Under the pieces are notes generated by a model. That model saw only the letters and a list, made by a program, of their open reading frames with translations. It was not told where the DNA came from and did no database searches. A stretch of 20,851 nt of DNA from HB2-32-21 sp041603535 (GTDB lineage: Bacteria > Pseudomonadota > Gammaproteobacteria > Pseudomonadales > Porticoccaceae). Shown here piece by piece: positions 1 to 8,069 of this stretch. Both the position numbers and the translations under genes were made by a program. The stretch covers positions 1-20,851 of the forward strand of contig JBFIEE010000052.1 in NCBI GenBank assembly GCA_041603535.1. Reading direction: 5' to 3'. Each line of letters begins with the position of its first letter. Position 1 is the first letter of the stretch.

Positions 1-702
1 AAAGGTAAGCAGGTCCGGATCACCCGGCCCACCGCCAACCAGATACACTTCGCCAACGCTGATTTGTTCAGCATTCGCCAGACGACTTTCAAGCATACTT
101 GCCGCCAACGGCATGTTTTCGGCATACACTTGTTCGGGGACTGCATCTTGCAACACTGACTCCCAAAATACGCGCCGTGCGGTGGTGTCTTTCAGGGTTG
201 CCTTTGCTTTGTCTCGATAGCGACCCGCCAGCTCAGCTAATTTACCGAGGCTGGCGGGCAACAGCGCTTCAATCTGGCCCCGCAACAGGCGCGCCAAAAC
301 AGGACTGGCACCACCGGTACTGATGGCTACCTGGACCGGCGAGCGATCGACAATCGCCGGGAAAATGACCGTACATAGTTCTGGCTGATCGACGACATTG
401 ACATCGATTTTTTGCGCCTGAGCAAGTTTAGAGATGTTCGCATTTAATACTTTGTCGTCAGTCGCGACGATAACCAGCACCGCATCATCTAAATCTGCCG
501 GTGCAAATGGGCGTTCCTGAATATTCAGCTGAACGTATTCGTCCGCCAGGGTCAAAATTGCGCTGTCTACTTGCGGAGCAACCACAGTTATGACGGCACC
601 AGCGTCACAAAGCGTACGCAGCTTACGGAAGGCAACCTGACCGCCGCCGACTATCAGACAACGTCTACCGACTAATTTGTGGAATAACGGCAGATAGTCC
701 AT
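1..702 (-). CDS. cysG: Siroheme synthase CysG, N-terminal part (cut by window edge)
   Basis: Multifunctional siroheme synthase: the N-terminal half carries precorrin-2 dehydrogenase and sirohydrochlorin ferrochelatase, the C-terminal half the uroporphyrinogen-III methyltransferase that feeds sulfite and nitrite reductases. The frame is open from an ATG (complement 700-702) to position 1, giving 234 residues. Visible features are a Rossmann NAD site with GGGQVA at residues 19-24, an Asp at 105 in VNVVDQPELC matching the catalytic Asp of the Salmonella enzyme, and STGGASPVLAR from Ser128, the position phosphorylated in Salmonella CysG. The last residues, VYLVGGGPGDPDLLTF, are the start of the methyltransferase domain, so this is the fused enzyme rather than a stand-alone Met8p/SirC type. 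Its start lies 64 nt after the serS stop on the same strand, with only a weak ribosome binding site. It is the last gene of the minus-strand block that can be seen. Confidence 0.95.
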   Translation of the reverse strand, partial: MDYLPLFHKLVGRRCLIVGGGQVAFRKLRTLCDAGAVITVVAPQVDSAILTLADEYVQLNIQERPFAPADLDDAVLVIVATDDKVLNANISKLAQAQKIDVNVVDQPELCTVIFPAIVDRSPVQVAISTGGASPVLARLLRGQIEALLPASLGKLAELAGRYRDKAKATLKDTTARRVFWESVLQDAVPEQVYAENMPLAASMLESRLANAEQISVGEVYLVGGGPGDPDLLTF

Positions 703-723
703 GTTCTATGACTCTACAAAGTA

Positions 724-751
724 GCTCGCGTCTCAGCTATGTGCCGCGAAC
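724..751 (-). repeat. Imperfect inverted repeat between serS and cysG
   Basis: The arms 724-730 and 745-751 can pair over 7 bp with one G-U wobble around a 14-nt loop, in the 64-nt gap between the serS stop and the cysG start. No T-run follows on the minus strand, so it does not look like an intrinsic terminator. It may be a chance hairpin, or an mRNA structure near the cysG start. Confidence 0.25.
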
Positions 752-766
752 TCAGATGTTGCGGGC

Positions 767-2044
767 TTACCCACCTATGCGTGTTAATCCGCCCATTAAT
801 GGTTGCAATATTTCGGGTACCACAATAGAACCGTCTGCCTGCTGATAATTTTCCATTATGGCAATCAGCGTACGCCCGACAGCAAGCGCAGATCCGTTGA
901 TGGTATGCAAAAGTTCCGGCTTATTGGTGGCGGGATTACGCCAACGTGCCAGCATGCGCCGTGCCTGAAAATCCCGAAAATTACTGCACGAAGAAATCTC
1001 ACGGTACTGATTTTGTGATGGCAACCAGACTTCAATGTCGTAGGTGCGGGCTGCCGAAAAGCCGATATCCCCGCCGCACAGAATAACGGTCCGAAACGGT
1101 AAGTCGAGTTTCTGTAAGATGGTTTCGGCATGCTTGCGCAGTTCCTCCAGCGCAGCAGTGGAATCTTGCGGCCGCACAAATTGCACCAGCTCAACCTTTT
1201 CAAACTGGTGCTGGCGAATCATGCCGCGGGTGTCACGACCATAACTGCCAGCTTCGCTGCGAAAGCAGGGACTGTGGCAGACCAGCTTAAACGGCAGTGA
1301 GTCGGCGTCGACAATCTCGTTACGCAACAAATTAGTCACCGGAACTTCTGCGGTGGGAATCAAATAAAAAGGTTGCTCGCCGCCAACTTTAAATAAATCT
1401 TCTTCAAACTTTGGTAATTGTCCAGTGCCTTTTAGTGACTCGCTGTTGACAATAAAAGGTACGTAGACTTCACCGTAGCCATGTTCCTGGGTATGGGTAT
1501 TGAGCATAAATTGAATCAGGGCCCGGTGTAACAGGGCAAGCTGGCCATGCATAACGGCAAAGCGCGAACCAGTAATTTTGGCTGCAACTTCAAAATCGAG
1601 CATACCGGATGCGGCGCCAAGATCGACATGATCTTTGACCTCAAAGCTAAATTCACGGACATCGCCCCAGCGGAAAATTTCAACATTGTCCCCTTCGCCC
1701 TTGCCCTCCGGCACCTCGGCATCGGGGATATTGGGGATGCCCAGCATCACCTCGTCTAGTTTGGCCTGTATAGCCTGTAACTGAGCCTGGGCGGATTCCA
1801 GATCGGTTTTGAGTTGCTCGACCTCCGCTAGCAGCGGCGCGATATCCTGCCCGGCTGCCTTGGCCTGACCGATATTTTTTGAGCGGCTATTGCGCTCGGC
1901 CTGCAAGGCCTCGGCGCTAACCTGAAGATTTTTGCGTTGACTTTCCAGGGCTTCAATACTGGCGATATCAAGCGCGAAACCTTTCTTTAGCAACGCCTGG
2001 GCAATGCCAGCTGGGTCTGTGCGAACAGATTTTGGGTCAAGCAT
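767..2044 (-). CDS. serS: Seryl-tRNA synthetase
   Basis: Class II aminoacyl-tRNA synthetase that charges tRNA-Ser, and tRNA-Sec where present, in the cytoplasm. It is 425 residues, the usual bacterial length, and begins with the family's typical MLDPK. Residues about 30-100 form the long antiparallel coiled coil that grips the tRNA variable arm. The catalytic core follows: motif 1 around 175-200, the serine-binding TAEVPVTNL near 231-239, motif 2 FRSEAGSYGRDTRG at 261-274, and motif 3 ending in ALAVGRTLIAIMENY near 386-400. The ATG at complement 2042-2044 is the only sensible start. The stop of crcB lies 22 nt upstream and no strong Shine-Dalgarno is visible, so serS is probably read from the shared ftsK-to-cysG transcript. 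Nothing is unusual in the protein. Confidence 0.98.
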   Translation of the reverse strand: MLDPKSVRTDPAGIAQALLKKGFALDIASIEALESQRKNLQVSAEALQAERNSRSKNIGQAKAAGQDIAPLLAEVEQLKTDLESAQAQLQAIQAKLDEVMLGIPNIPDAEVPEGKGEGDNVEIFRWGDVREFSFEVKDHVDLGAASGMLDFEVAAKITGSRFAVMHGQLALLHRALIQFMLNTHTQEHGYGEVYVPFIVNSESLKGTGQLPKFEEDLFKVGGEQPFYLIPTAEVPVTNLLRNEIVDADSLPFKLVCHSPCFRSEAGSYGRDTRGMIRQHQFEKVELVQFVRPQDSTAALEELRKHAETILQKLDLPFRTVILCGGDIGFSAARTYDIEVWLPSQNQYREISSCSNFRDFQARRMLARWRNPATNKPELLHTINGSALAVGRTLIAIMENYQQADGSIVVPEILQPLMGGLTRIGG

Positions 2045-2066
2045 AACTAACGAAATCCGCTTTGGG

Positions 2067-2438
2067 TTAAAACATCCGGGTTATCAGAATAGCAGCCAGG
2101 GCTCCACCGATGCAGAGCACAAGGCTAAGTATGACGTAGGTCAGGGCCAGCGCAATATGGCCATTTTGCCACAAAGCGAGGCTGTCGAGAGAAAAGGCGG
2201 AAAAAGTAGTAAAGGCGCCTAGTAAACCCACCAGAACAAATTCACGCCAGGGATCCGGTAACAAAGCACGCTCCACGATTAACACATAAAAGATGCCCAT
2301 GGCGACTGAGCCCAGCACATTCACGCATAAGGTCCCCAGGGGAAAGCGCCCACCGACCACCGAAAACACCACTGCGTTGACGCCGTAGCGGCCCATTGCA
2401 CCGAGTGCTCCGCCCAGGGCGACAGCTAACCACTGCAC
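2067..2438 (-). CDS. crcB: Fluoride channel CrcB (Fluc)
   Basis: Small inner-membrane fluoride channel that works as an antiparallel dimer and lets F- leave the cell. The 123-residue protein has four hydrophobic segments (about 2-25, 33-55, 67-88 and 96-118) and the family signatures: GRYG near 16-19, Asn40 in CVNVLGS, and GAFTTFSAFS at 74-83, which holds the sodium-site Thr residues and the first of the two F-box phenylalanines. The start is GTG (complement 2436-2438) with an AAGGAT ribosome binding site about 9 nt upstream. That start lies inside the last codons of rarA, a 13-nt overlap, so translation is probably coupled to rarA. No fluoride riboswitch could fit upstream because the gene begins inside rarA. 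Confidence 0.94.
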   Translation of the reverse strand: MQWLAVALGGALGAMGRYGVNAVVFSVVGGRFPLGTLCVNVLGSVAMGIFYVLIVERALLPDPWREFVLVGLLGAFTTFSAFSLDSLALWQNGHIALALTYVILSLVLCIGGALAAILITRMF

Positions 2439-3799
2439 GGCGAGGGATCCTTGTGTGTGCCGCGCTGACGCGTACTTTGCCTGTTGCGCTCGCGAAGCTG
2501 GCGCAGTTTTTCAGCTATTTGTATCTCCATACCCCGATCGACTGGAAAGTAATATTGCCTGTCCCCCAGGGCTTCTGGAAAATAATTATCACCGGCTGCA
2601 AAACCACCCTCTTCGTCGTGGGCGTAACGATACTCCGCGCCATAATCCAGCTCTTTCATCAGTTGCGTTGGCGCGTTGCGCAGGTGCAGGGGAACCTCAT
2701 GGCTGGGCATGCTTTTCACGTCCCTGTTTGCCACACCGAAAGCCTTGTAGACTGCGTTGCTTTTCGGCGCTACGGCCATATAGACCAGGGCCTGAGCAAT
2801 GGCCAGTTCGCCCTCCGGGCTGCCCAGGCGCTCCTGCACGTCCCAGGCATCGAGCGCGATGCGCAGCGCCCGAGGGTCGGCGTTACCAATATCTTCACTG
2901 GCCATCCGTACCGCCCTGCGTGCGATATACAACGGGTCGCAGCCACCGTCGAGCATGCGCGCCAGCCAATATAGGGTGGCGTCCGGCGACGAGCCCCTTA
3001 CCGATTTGTGTAACGCCGAGATCTGGTCGTAAAAATACTCACCGCCCTTGTCGAAACGCCGGTAGTCGCTGACCAGGACCTGTTCTATCAATGGCTGTTC
3101 AATAATTGCTTTGCCGTTTGCCTCCTGCTCATCAGGTTCAAGTAGATCACTGGCTATTTCCAGCAGATTAAGTGCTTTTCGCGCATCGCCGTCGGCGGCG
3201 TTTATAAGCAGGGCAACAGCATCCGGGGTAATGGTAAAACGGCCGCCAAAGCCACTTTCAGGGTCTTGCAAGGCGCGCTCGATGACGGCACTAATATGCG
3301 CACTTTGTAAAGGCTGCAACACGTAAACACGGCAGCGAGACAACAGTGCGTTATTCAGTTCAAACGAAGGATTTTCTGTAGTGGCTCCAATCAACACAAT
3401 CGTGCCGCTCTCTACAAACGGCAGGAAGGCATCCTGTTGTGATTTGTTAAAGCGATGTACTTCATCGACGAACAATATGGTTTTGCGGTTTTGCATGTCC
3501 CGCTTCTGTTCAGCTTCACTAATGGCGGCACGGATCTCTTTCACGCCTGATAAAACGGCTGAAATCGCGATGAAATTCGCCTGCGCGGTATTCGCGATCA
3601 TCCGCGCCAGCGTGGTTTTGCCGACGCCGGGCGGCCCCCAGAAAATCATTGAATGCAATTGCCCTGAAAGAATAGCCTGACGTAGAGGTTTGCCCTCGCC
3701 GAGCAAATGGGTTTGCCCATAAAAGCTGTCGAGATCCCCGGGGCGCATACGGGCGGCCAGCGGCTGATAGAGATTTGCCGTGAACAGGGACTCAGTCAT
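2426..3799 (-). CDS. rarA: Replication-associated recombination protein A (RarA/MgsA)
   Basis: AAA+ ATPase of the clamp-loader/RuvB-related family that acts at stalled replication forks and binds SSB. It has 457 residues from the chosen start, close to E. coli RarA. Walker A is GPPGVGKT at 55-62, Walker B ILFVDEVH at 108-115, and the sensor-1 stretch is IGATTENPSFELN at 137-149; the C-terminal tetramerisation region follows. The frame stays open upstream to 3871, but the ATG at complement 3797-3799 begins the conserved part, MTESLFTANL, and overlaps the lolA stop in ATGACTGA, a typical translational-coupling arrangement; the 24 upstream residues have no family resemblance. The 3' end overlaps crcB by 13 nt. 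The lolA-rarA order is standard in gammaproteobacteria. Confidence 0.95.
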   Translation of the reverse strand: MTESLFTANLYQPLAARMRPGDLDSFYGQTHLLGEGKPLRQAILSGQLHSMIFWGPPGVGKTTLARMIANTAQANFIAISAVLSGVKEIRAAISEAEQKRDMQNRKTILFVDEVHRFNKSQQDAFLPFVESGTIVLIGATTENPSFELNNALLSRCRVYVLQPLQSAHISAVIERALQDPESGFGGRFTITPDAVALLINAADGDARKALNLLEIASDLLEPDEQEANGKAIIEQPLIEQVLVSDYRRFDKGGEYFYDQISALHKSVRGSSPDATLYWLARMLDGGCDPLYIARRAVRMASEDIGNADPRALRIALDAWDVQERLGSPEGELAIAQALVYMAVAPKSNAVYKAFGVANRDVKSMPSHEVPLHLRNAPTQLMKELDYGAEYRYAHDEEGGFAAGDNYFPEALGDRQYYFPVDRGMEIQIAEKLRQLRERNRQSTRQRGTHKDPSPCSG

Positions 3800-4424
3800 C
3801 GCGAATGATGTCGATCCCGGGCGGCACCTGAAAGGAAAACAGCGCGGGGTCAATATGTTCGTTAAGAACAATATCAGTAAAGGTAATCACTGTGCGTTGG
3901 CCGAGTGCATCAACAATGGTAATGCCAACTGGCATTGCGCCGTTGAAATCAAACGTCAGGTAATCGTAAAGCGTCTGACCTTTGCTCGGTTTGAGGGTAA
4001 AAGTTTGATCTTTCCCCAGGCTTTGCGTGCTGACCTGATAGTTATCTGCCAGCTCCTCAACGCTGCCTGCCAACAGTAAAGCCGGCGTGGCGGTGACATC
4101 AGCACTGAAGGGACGGATAATCACTTGCTCAAGATCGGGATCGTACAGCCACAACGTTTCGCCGTCAGAGATCACCCATTGTTCCATCGGCGTATTCATC
4201 AGCCAGCGCAGCTTGCCAGGGGTAGCTATCTGCATGCTACCCATGCTGTCCTGAACAAGATAATTGTCAGCCGAATATAACTGTTGCTGAAAGTTAGCCC
4301 GCATACTCTGCACCGGTCGCAACAGATCCCTCAGCGTGACGACAGCCGGATTAACATCGGCGTCGGCATAAGCCAACATCGCCAGCAAATACAGCATCGC
4401 GCCAGCTATCTTAGTTTTTAACAT
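3792..4424 (-). CDS. lolA: Outer-membrane lipoprotein carrier protein LolA
   Basis: Periplasmic chaperone that takes lipoproteins from the LolCDE transporter and hands them to LolB at the outer membrane. The 210-residue reading starts at the ATG at complement 4422-4424 because a proper signal peptide follows: MLKTK, a hydrophobic stretch to about residue 18, then a likely signal peptidase I site after AYA (18-20). A longer in-frame reading up to 4490 would put a non-signal tail in front and overlap ftsK, so I reject it. The mature part contains the LolA-type beta-rich fold, including MRANFQQQLY near its start and LRWLMNTPMEQWVISDG in the core. The ftsK stop lies 22 nt upstream and the gene ends inside the rarA start codon region. 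Confidence 0.93.
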   Translation of the reverse strand: MLKTKIAGAMLYLLAMLAYADADVNPAVVTLRDLLRPVQSMRANFQQQLYSADNYLVQDSMGSMQIATPGKLRWLMNTPMEQWVISDGETLWLYDPDLEQVIIRPFSADVTATPALLLAGSVEELADNYQVSTQSLGKDQTFTLKPSKGQTLYDYLTFDFNGAMPVGITIVDALGQRTVITFTDIVLNEHIDPALFSFQVPPGIDIIRDD

Positions 4425-4446
4425 GAAATAGTTACCGCACGCAGGA

Positions 4447-6822
4447 CTACTGCGCACCTCGATTGGGAACCAGAACTTCGCGACTGCCATTGCTACTCAT
4501 TTCGGTGACAACGCCGGCCGCTTCCATTGCCTCGATAAGACGCGCCGCCCGGTTATAGCCGATTCTCAACTTTCGCTGCACCGATGAGATAGAAGCACGA
4601 CGACTTTCGATTACAAAATTTACCGCCTCATCATAAAGCGCATCATCTTCACTGTTTTCACTGGATGATTCATCCCCGCTATACCCGGGCACCGCGATGG
4701 AAGATGTGGACTGTTCATCTGTAATGTCTTCCAGGTAATCGGGTGCACCCCGCTTTTTCAAATCTGCGACAACCCGATGCACCTCGTGGTCGTCAACAAA
4801 TGCGCCGTGTACCCGCACTGGGACGCCACTTCCGGCCGGGAGATACAGCATGTCCCCGTGACCTAGTAACTGTTCAGCGCCGCCCTGGTCAAGGATGGTT
4901 CTGGAATCAATTTTTGATGACACCTGAAAAGCAATGCGCGTAGGTATATTGGCTTTGATCAAGCCGGTGATGACGTCCACAGATGGACGTTGCGTGGCAA
5001 GAATCAAATGAATACCGGCAGCCCTCGCCTTTTGAGCGATACGTGCGATCAACTGCTCCACCTTCTTGCCGACGATCATCATCATGTCGGCAAATTCGTC
5101 AATGACGACAACTATGTAGGGCAGCTTGCCGAGTTCGGGTGGTCCGTCCTGCTCAATACCGGAGAGTTCAAGCGCCGGATCGCTTTCCCATAACGGGTTG
5201 GTCAACGGCTTTCCCGCGGCAATGGCATCGAGTACCTTGCGGTTATAACCGACGAGGTTTCTAACACCAAGTGTTGCCATGAGCTTGTAGCGGCGCTCCA
5301 TTTCGCCAACACACCAACGCAAGCCGCTAGCGGCGTCTTTCATATCCGTAATTACTGGCGTCAACAAATGGGGAATATCGTCATAAACTGACAATTCCAG
5401 CATTTTTGGGTCGACCAGGATAAGGCGCACATCTTCCGGGGAAGACTTGAATAGCAGACTCAGCAACATGACATTAATACCGACGGATTTCCCCGCGCCG
5501 GTGGTCCCTGCCACTAGTAAATGAGGCATTTTAGCCAGATCAGCAATTACCGGCTGACCGGAAATGTCGTGGCCCAGAGCCAGGGAGAGAGGCGATTTGG
5601 CCTCGTCGTAAGCGGCTGATGAGAGGACCTCGCCCAACCTCACCATCTCTCGGTGTTCATTGGGAATCTCGATGCCTATTACGGATTTACCTGGGATCAC
5701 TTCCACCACCCTGACACTGACTACCGCCAGGGATCGAGCCAGATCCTTGGCAAGACCGGTAATCCTGCTGGCCTTGACACCCGGTGCCGGTTCTACTTCA
5801 AAACGCGTAATCACCGGTCCGGGCAGCACTTCTATCACTTCGACGCTAATACCGAAGTCCTGCAGCTTGAGTTCAAGCAGGCGTGACATGGCTTCCAGGG
5901 ATTCTTTTGAAAAACCTTTACCACTGTTTCCAGCGCTGGGGTCAAGCAAATTAAGGGGCGGCAGTTCATCGCCGTAGCCGCCCTTAAACAGCGGTACCTG
6001 CTTTTCCTGCTCGACACGGCTACTGGTATTCTTGCTCACCTCCGGCGTGTTGATAAGCGGCTCCTTGCGCTCACGTATACGACTGGCCTTTTTGTCCACG
6101 ACTTCCTTGCGTGTCTGCGTGGCTCGCTCGCCGAGTTGCTGCTCTCTGCGCTGAGTTTGCAATTTGATCATCGTCGAACGTATGAATTCGTACAGGGCCA
6201 GGGCCAGTTGCCCTACCCTGTCGATAACGGCCAGCCAGGAAAGATCGGTGAATACCGTTACGCCAAACAGAAATACAGCCACCAGGATCAGTGTGCTGCC
6301 CAGATAACTAAATACCGCCGCCGCCGCACCGGCGACCGCACTGCCTAGTATCCCGCCGACGCCGTTGGGGAGCGAGGACGGTGTCGCACTGTGGTGTAAT
6401 TCGGTTAATGCCGTGGCACTAATCATGACCAGCAACAGGCCTACAATACGTAGACAAAAGGTCACCCCATCAAATCCGACATCGGTTACCTTGCGCTGCT
6501 GGAATACGTTCCAGGCACGCAACGCCAACAATACTGGAAACAGGTACGACAGCCAGCCAAATACCGAAAAAAAGATGTCAGCGAGCCAGGCGCCAGCCAT
6601 CCCGGCGGCGTTGTGGGCGCGGCCTGCTGCACCAACATAGGAAAAACTGCTGTCCTGACTAGAGTAAGTACCGAGTGCAATAAGTAAATAAGTGCTAACC
6701 GCTAACCACCCGATCAAGGCACCTTCCTGGCGCAACAGACGTCGACGCCAGGAAGGTGTCGCCAGGCTGAACATGCTGGTTTTTCCGCTGCTGACTGACT
6801 TTTTCGCGGCTGTTTTACTCAA
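4447..6822 (-). CDS. ftsK: DNA translocase FtsK
   Basis: Septum-anchored DNA pump that drives the chromosome terminus through the closing septum and activates XerCD at dif. It has 791 residues, the short-linker form typical of pseudomonads, not the roughly 1300-residue enterobacterial type. The N-terminus has about four membrane segments (34-54, 73-101, 120-140 and one or two within 154-194), followed by a charged linker. The RecA-like motor has Walker A GTTGAGKS at 439-446, LILVDPKM, and the Walker B-like VVVIDEFADMM. The C-terminal winged-helix gamma domain, which reads KOPS, occupies about 724-788 (DDALYDEAV, then RKLRIGYNRAARL). The start used is TTG at complement 6820-6822; an in-frame ATG at 6772-6774 (residue 17) is an alternative with a comparable GGAAAA element. 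It is the first gene of the minus-strand block and is divergent from trxB. Confidence 0.96.
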   Translation of the reverse strand: MSKTAAKKSVSSGKTSMFSLATPSWRRRLLRQEGALIGWLAVSTYLLIALGTYSSQDSSFSYVGAAGRAHNAAGMAGAWLADIFFSVFGWLSYLFPVLLALRAWNVFQQRKVTDVGFDGVTFCLRIVGLLLVMISATALTELHHSATPSSLPNGVGGILGSAVAGAAAAVFSYLGSTLILVAVFLFGVTVFTDLSWLAVIDRVGQLALALYEFIRSTMIKLQTQRREQQLGERATQTRKEVVDKKASRIRERKEPLINTPEVSKNTSSRVEQEKQVPLFKGGYGDELPPLNLLDPSAGNSGKGFSKESLEAMSRLLELKLQDFGISVEVIEVLPGPVITRFEVEPAPGVKASRITGLAKDLARSLAVVSVRVVEVIPGKSVIGIEIPNEHREMVRLGEVLSSAAYDEAKSPLSLALGHDISGQPVIADLAKMPHLLVAGTTGAGKSVGINVMLLSLLFKSSPEDVRLILVDPKMLELSVYDDIPHLLTPVITDMKDAASGLRWCVGEMERRYKLMATLGVRNLVGYNRKVLDAIAAGKPLTNPLWESDPALELSGIEQDGPPELGKLPYIVVVIDEFADMMMIVGKKVEQLIARIAQKARAAGIHLILATQRPSVDVITGLIKANIPTRIAFQVSSKIDSRTILDQGGAEQLLGHGDMLYLPAGSGVPVRVHGAFVDDHEVHRVVADLKKRGAPDYLEDITDEQSTSSIAVPGYSGDESSSENSEDDALYDEAVNFVIESRRASISSVQRKLRIGYNRAARLIEAMEAAGVVTEMSSNGSREVLVPNRGAQ

Positions 6823-7107
6823 AATTTTTCCCGTTCGGAGAGAGGGTCAGCTTGCTTTCTGAACCGTTTAACATGACCCGCTCGAATGCCATCCACACGC
6901 AGCTATTCGCTGCCACTGCCTTCTTCGCAGCCCACAATAATATACTCTTATCTGCTTTTTTCATTCATCTTTCAAAACCGATAAGTATATTCAGCAACGC
7001 TTGGTGTCATGCCCACGTTTCTTTATCATAGCGCCTCGCACCTGTACTCGAACTGTGCGCCCTGCGCTCCGACGCAAAACCCACCCCGGCCTCTATAGCG
7101 AGATACC
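6823..7107. promoter_or_regulatory. Divergent ftsK/trxB intergenic region
   Basis: This 285-nt gap between two outward-facing genes must hold promoters for both. It has an AT-rich core around 6930-6995. Candidate -10 hexamers are TATACT (6941-6946) and TATATT (6986-6991) on the plus strand; neither has a good -35. On the minus strand, TATTAT (6936-6941) has ATGAAA 17 nt upstream, and TATACT (6984-6989) has ATGACA at an unusually short 15-nt spacing. None is strong enough to name the start site. No RNA gene or convincing ORF is present. Confidence 0.4.
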
Positions 7108-8058
7108 ATGCCTGCGCAATACCACCACCGCCTTATTATCCTCGGTTCCGGCCCAGCTGGCTGGACAGCCGCGGTTTACGCCGCGCGAGCCAACCTCAAA
7201 CCCGTCGTTATCACCGGAACGCAACAAGGCGGCCAGTTAACCACAACCACGGATGTCGATAACTGGCCTGGCGACAACGATGGCGTTCAGGGTCCAGACT
7301 TAATGTTAAGAATGCAAAAACATGCCGAACGTTTTGATACTAAAGTGGTTTTAGATCATATAGAAGAAGTGGATTTAACGCAACGGCCGTTTGTCCTAAA
7401 AGGCAGTGACCACTACACCTGTGACGCGCTGATCATCGCCACGGGTGCGTCTGCGCAATACCTTGGCTTACCTTCAGAACAGGCATTTATGGGACGCGGC
7501 GTGAGTGCCTGCGCCACTTGTGATGGTTTTTTTTACCGCGACCAGAAAGTCGCGGTGATCGGTGGCGGCAATACTGCCGTCGAAGAGGCCTTATACCTGT
7601 CCAACATTTGCAGCGAAGTCGTATTAGTGCACCGGCGGGACGCGCTACGCGCGGAAAAAATTCTCCAGGGCAAAGTGCTGGATAAAGCTGCCGGTGGGAA
7701 TATCACGTTGATGTGGAATCATACTCTCGTCGAAGTGCTGGGCGACGATCGCGGTGTGACCGGCATGCGGGTTGCGCGTACGGATAGGGAAAGCGTTTCG
7801 GACATCGCACTGTCTGGGGTCTTTATCGCCATTGGGCACACGCCCAATACTGGCATCTTCGCCGGGCAGGTGGACATGAAAAACAACTACATACTGGTTA
7901 ATGGAGGGCTTGCCGGCAATGCCACGGCCACCAGTGTCCCCGGGGTGTTTGCCGCTGGCGATGTCGCTGATCATGTCTACCGACAGGCCGTGACTTCAGC
8001 CGGCACCGGCTGTATGGCGGCTCTCGACGCCGAGCGCTATCTGGACGCACTCAGTTAA
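7108..8058 (+). CDS. trxB: Thioredoxin reductase (NADPH)
   Basis: Flavoprotein that passes electrons from NADPH through FAD and a redox-active disulfide to thioredoxin. It is 316 residues, the usual length of low-molecular-weight bacterial enzymes. The FAD site is GSGPAGWTAA at 13-22, with Trp where Tyr is more common; the redox pair is CATC at 135-138; the NADPH site is GGGNTAVEEA; and the C-terminal FAD contact lies in VPGVFAAGDVAD. The ATG at 7108 is preceded by a GCGAG element about 6 nt upstream. The stop is embedded in a TTAAGGG sequence that appears to be the ribosome binding site of the next gene, aat, so the two are likely cotranscribed and coupled. Confidence 0.97.
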   Translation: MPAQYHHRLIILGSGPAGWTAAVYAARANLKPVVITGTQQGGQLTTTTDVDNWPGDNDGVQGPDLMLRMQKHAERFDTKVVLDHIEEVDLTQRPFVLKGSDHYTCDALIIATGASAQYLGLPSEQAFMGRGVSACATCDGFFYRDQKVAVIGGGNTAVEEALYLSNICSEVVLVHRRDALRAEKILQGKVLDKAAGGNITLMWNHTLVEVLGDDRGVTGMRVARTDRESVSDIALSGVFIAIGHTPNTGIFAGQVDMKNNYILVNGGLAGNATATSVPGVFAAGDVADHVYRQAVTSAGTGCMAALDAERYLDALS

Positions 8059-8064
8059 GGGTAG
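8056..8064 (+). promoter_or_regulatory. Ribosome binding site that places the aat start at AUC 8070
   Basis: The trxB stop codon TAA continues into TAAGGGTAG. TAAGG matches the 5' half of the anti-Shine-Dalgarno complement, and when aligned with TAAGGAGGT it leaves 5 nt to the ATC at 8070, the preferred spacing. It lies 84 nt or more from the TTG at 8148, too far to serve that codon. Confidence 0.55.
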
Positions 8065-8069
8065 CCGCC

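Noticed and set aside
2396..3072. Two long plus-strand frames (192 and 205 residues) opposite rarA
   Set aside because: They lie antisense to a well-conserved AAA+ gene, overlap each other in different frames, have no recognisable domain, and have Cys/Arg/Pro-rich composition typical of shadow frames.
3800..3871. 24-residue extension of RarA upstream of ATG 3797-3799
   Set aside because: It would overlap lolA by 80 nt and lacks family similarity, whereas the internal ATG forms an ATGACTGA junction with the lolA stop.
7025..7065. Possible T-arm (GTTCGAG on the minus strand) suggesting a tRNA in the ftsK/trxB gap
   Set aside because: Flanking bases do not form the T stem, and no acceptor or anticodon arm can be built around it.
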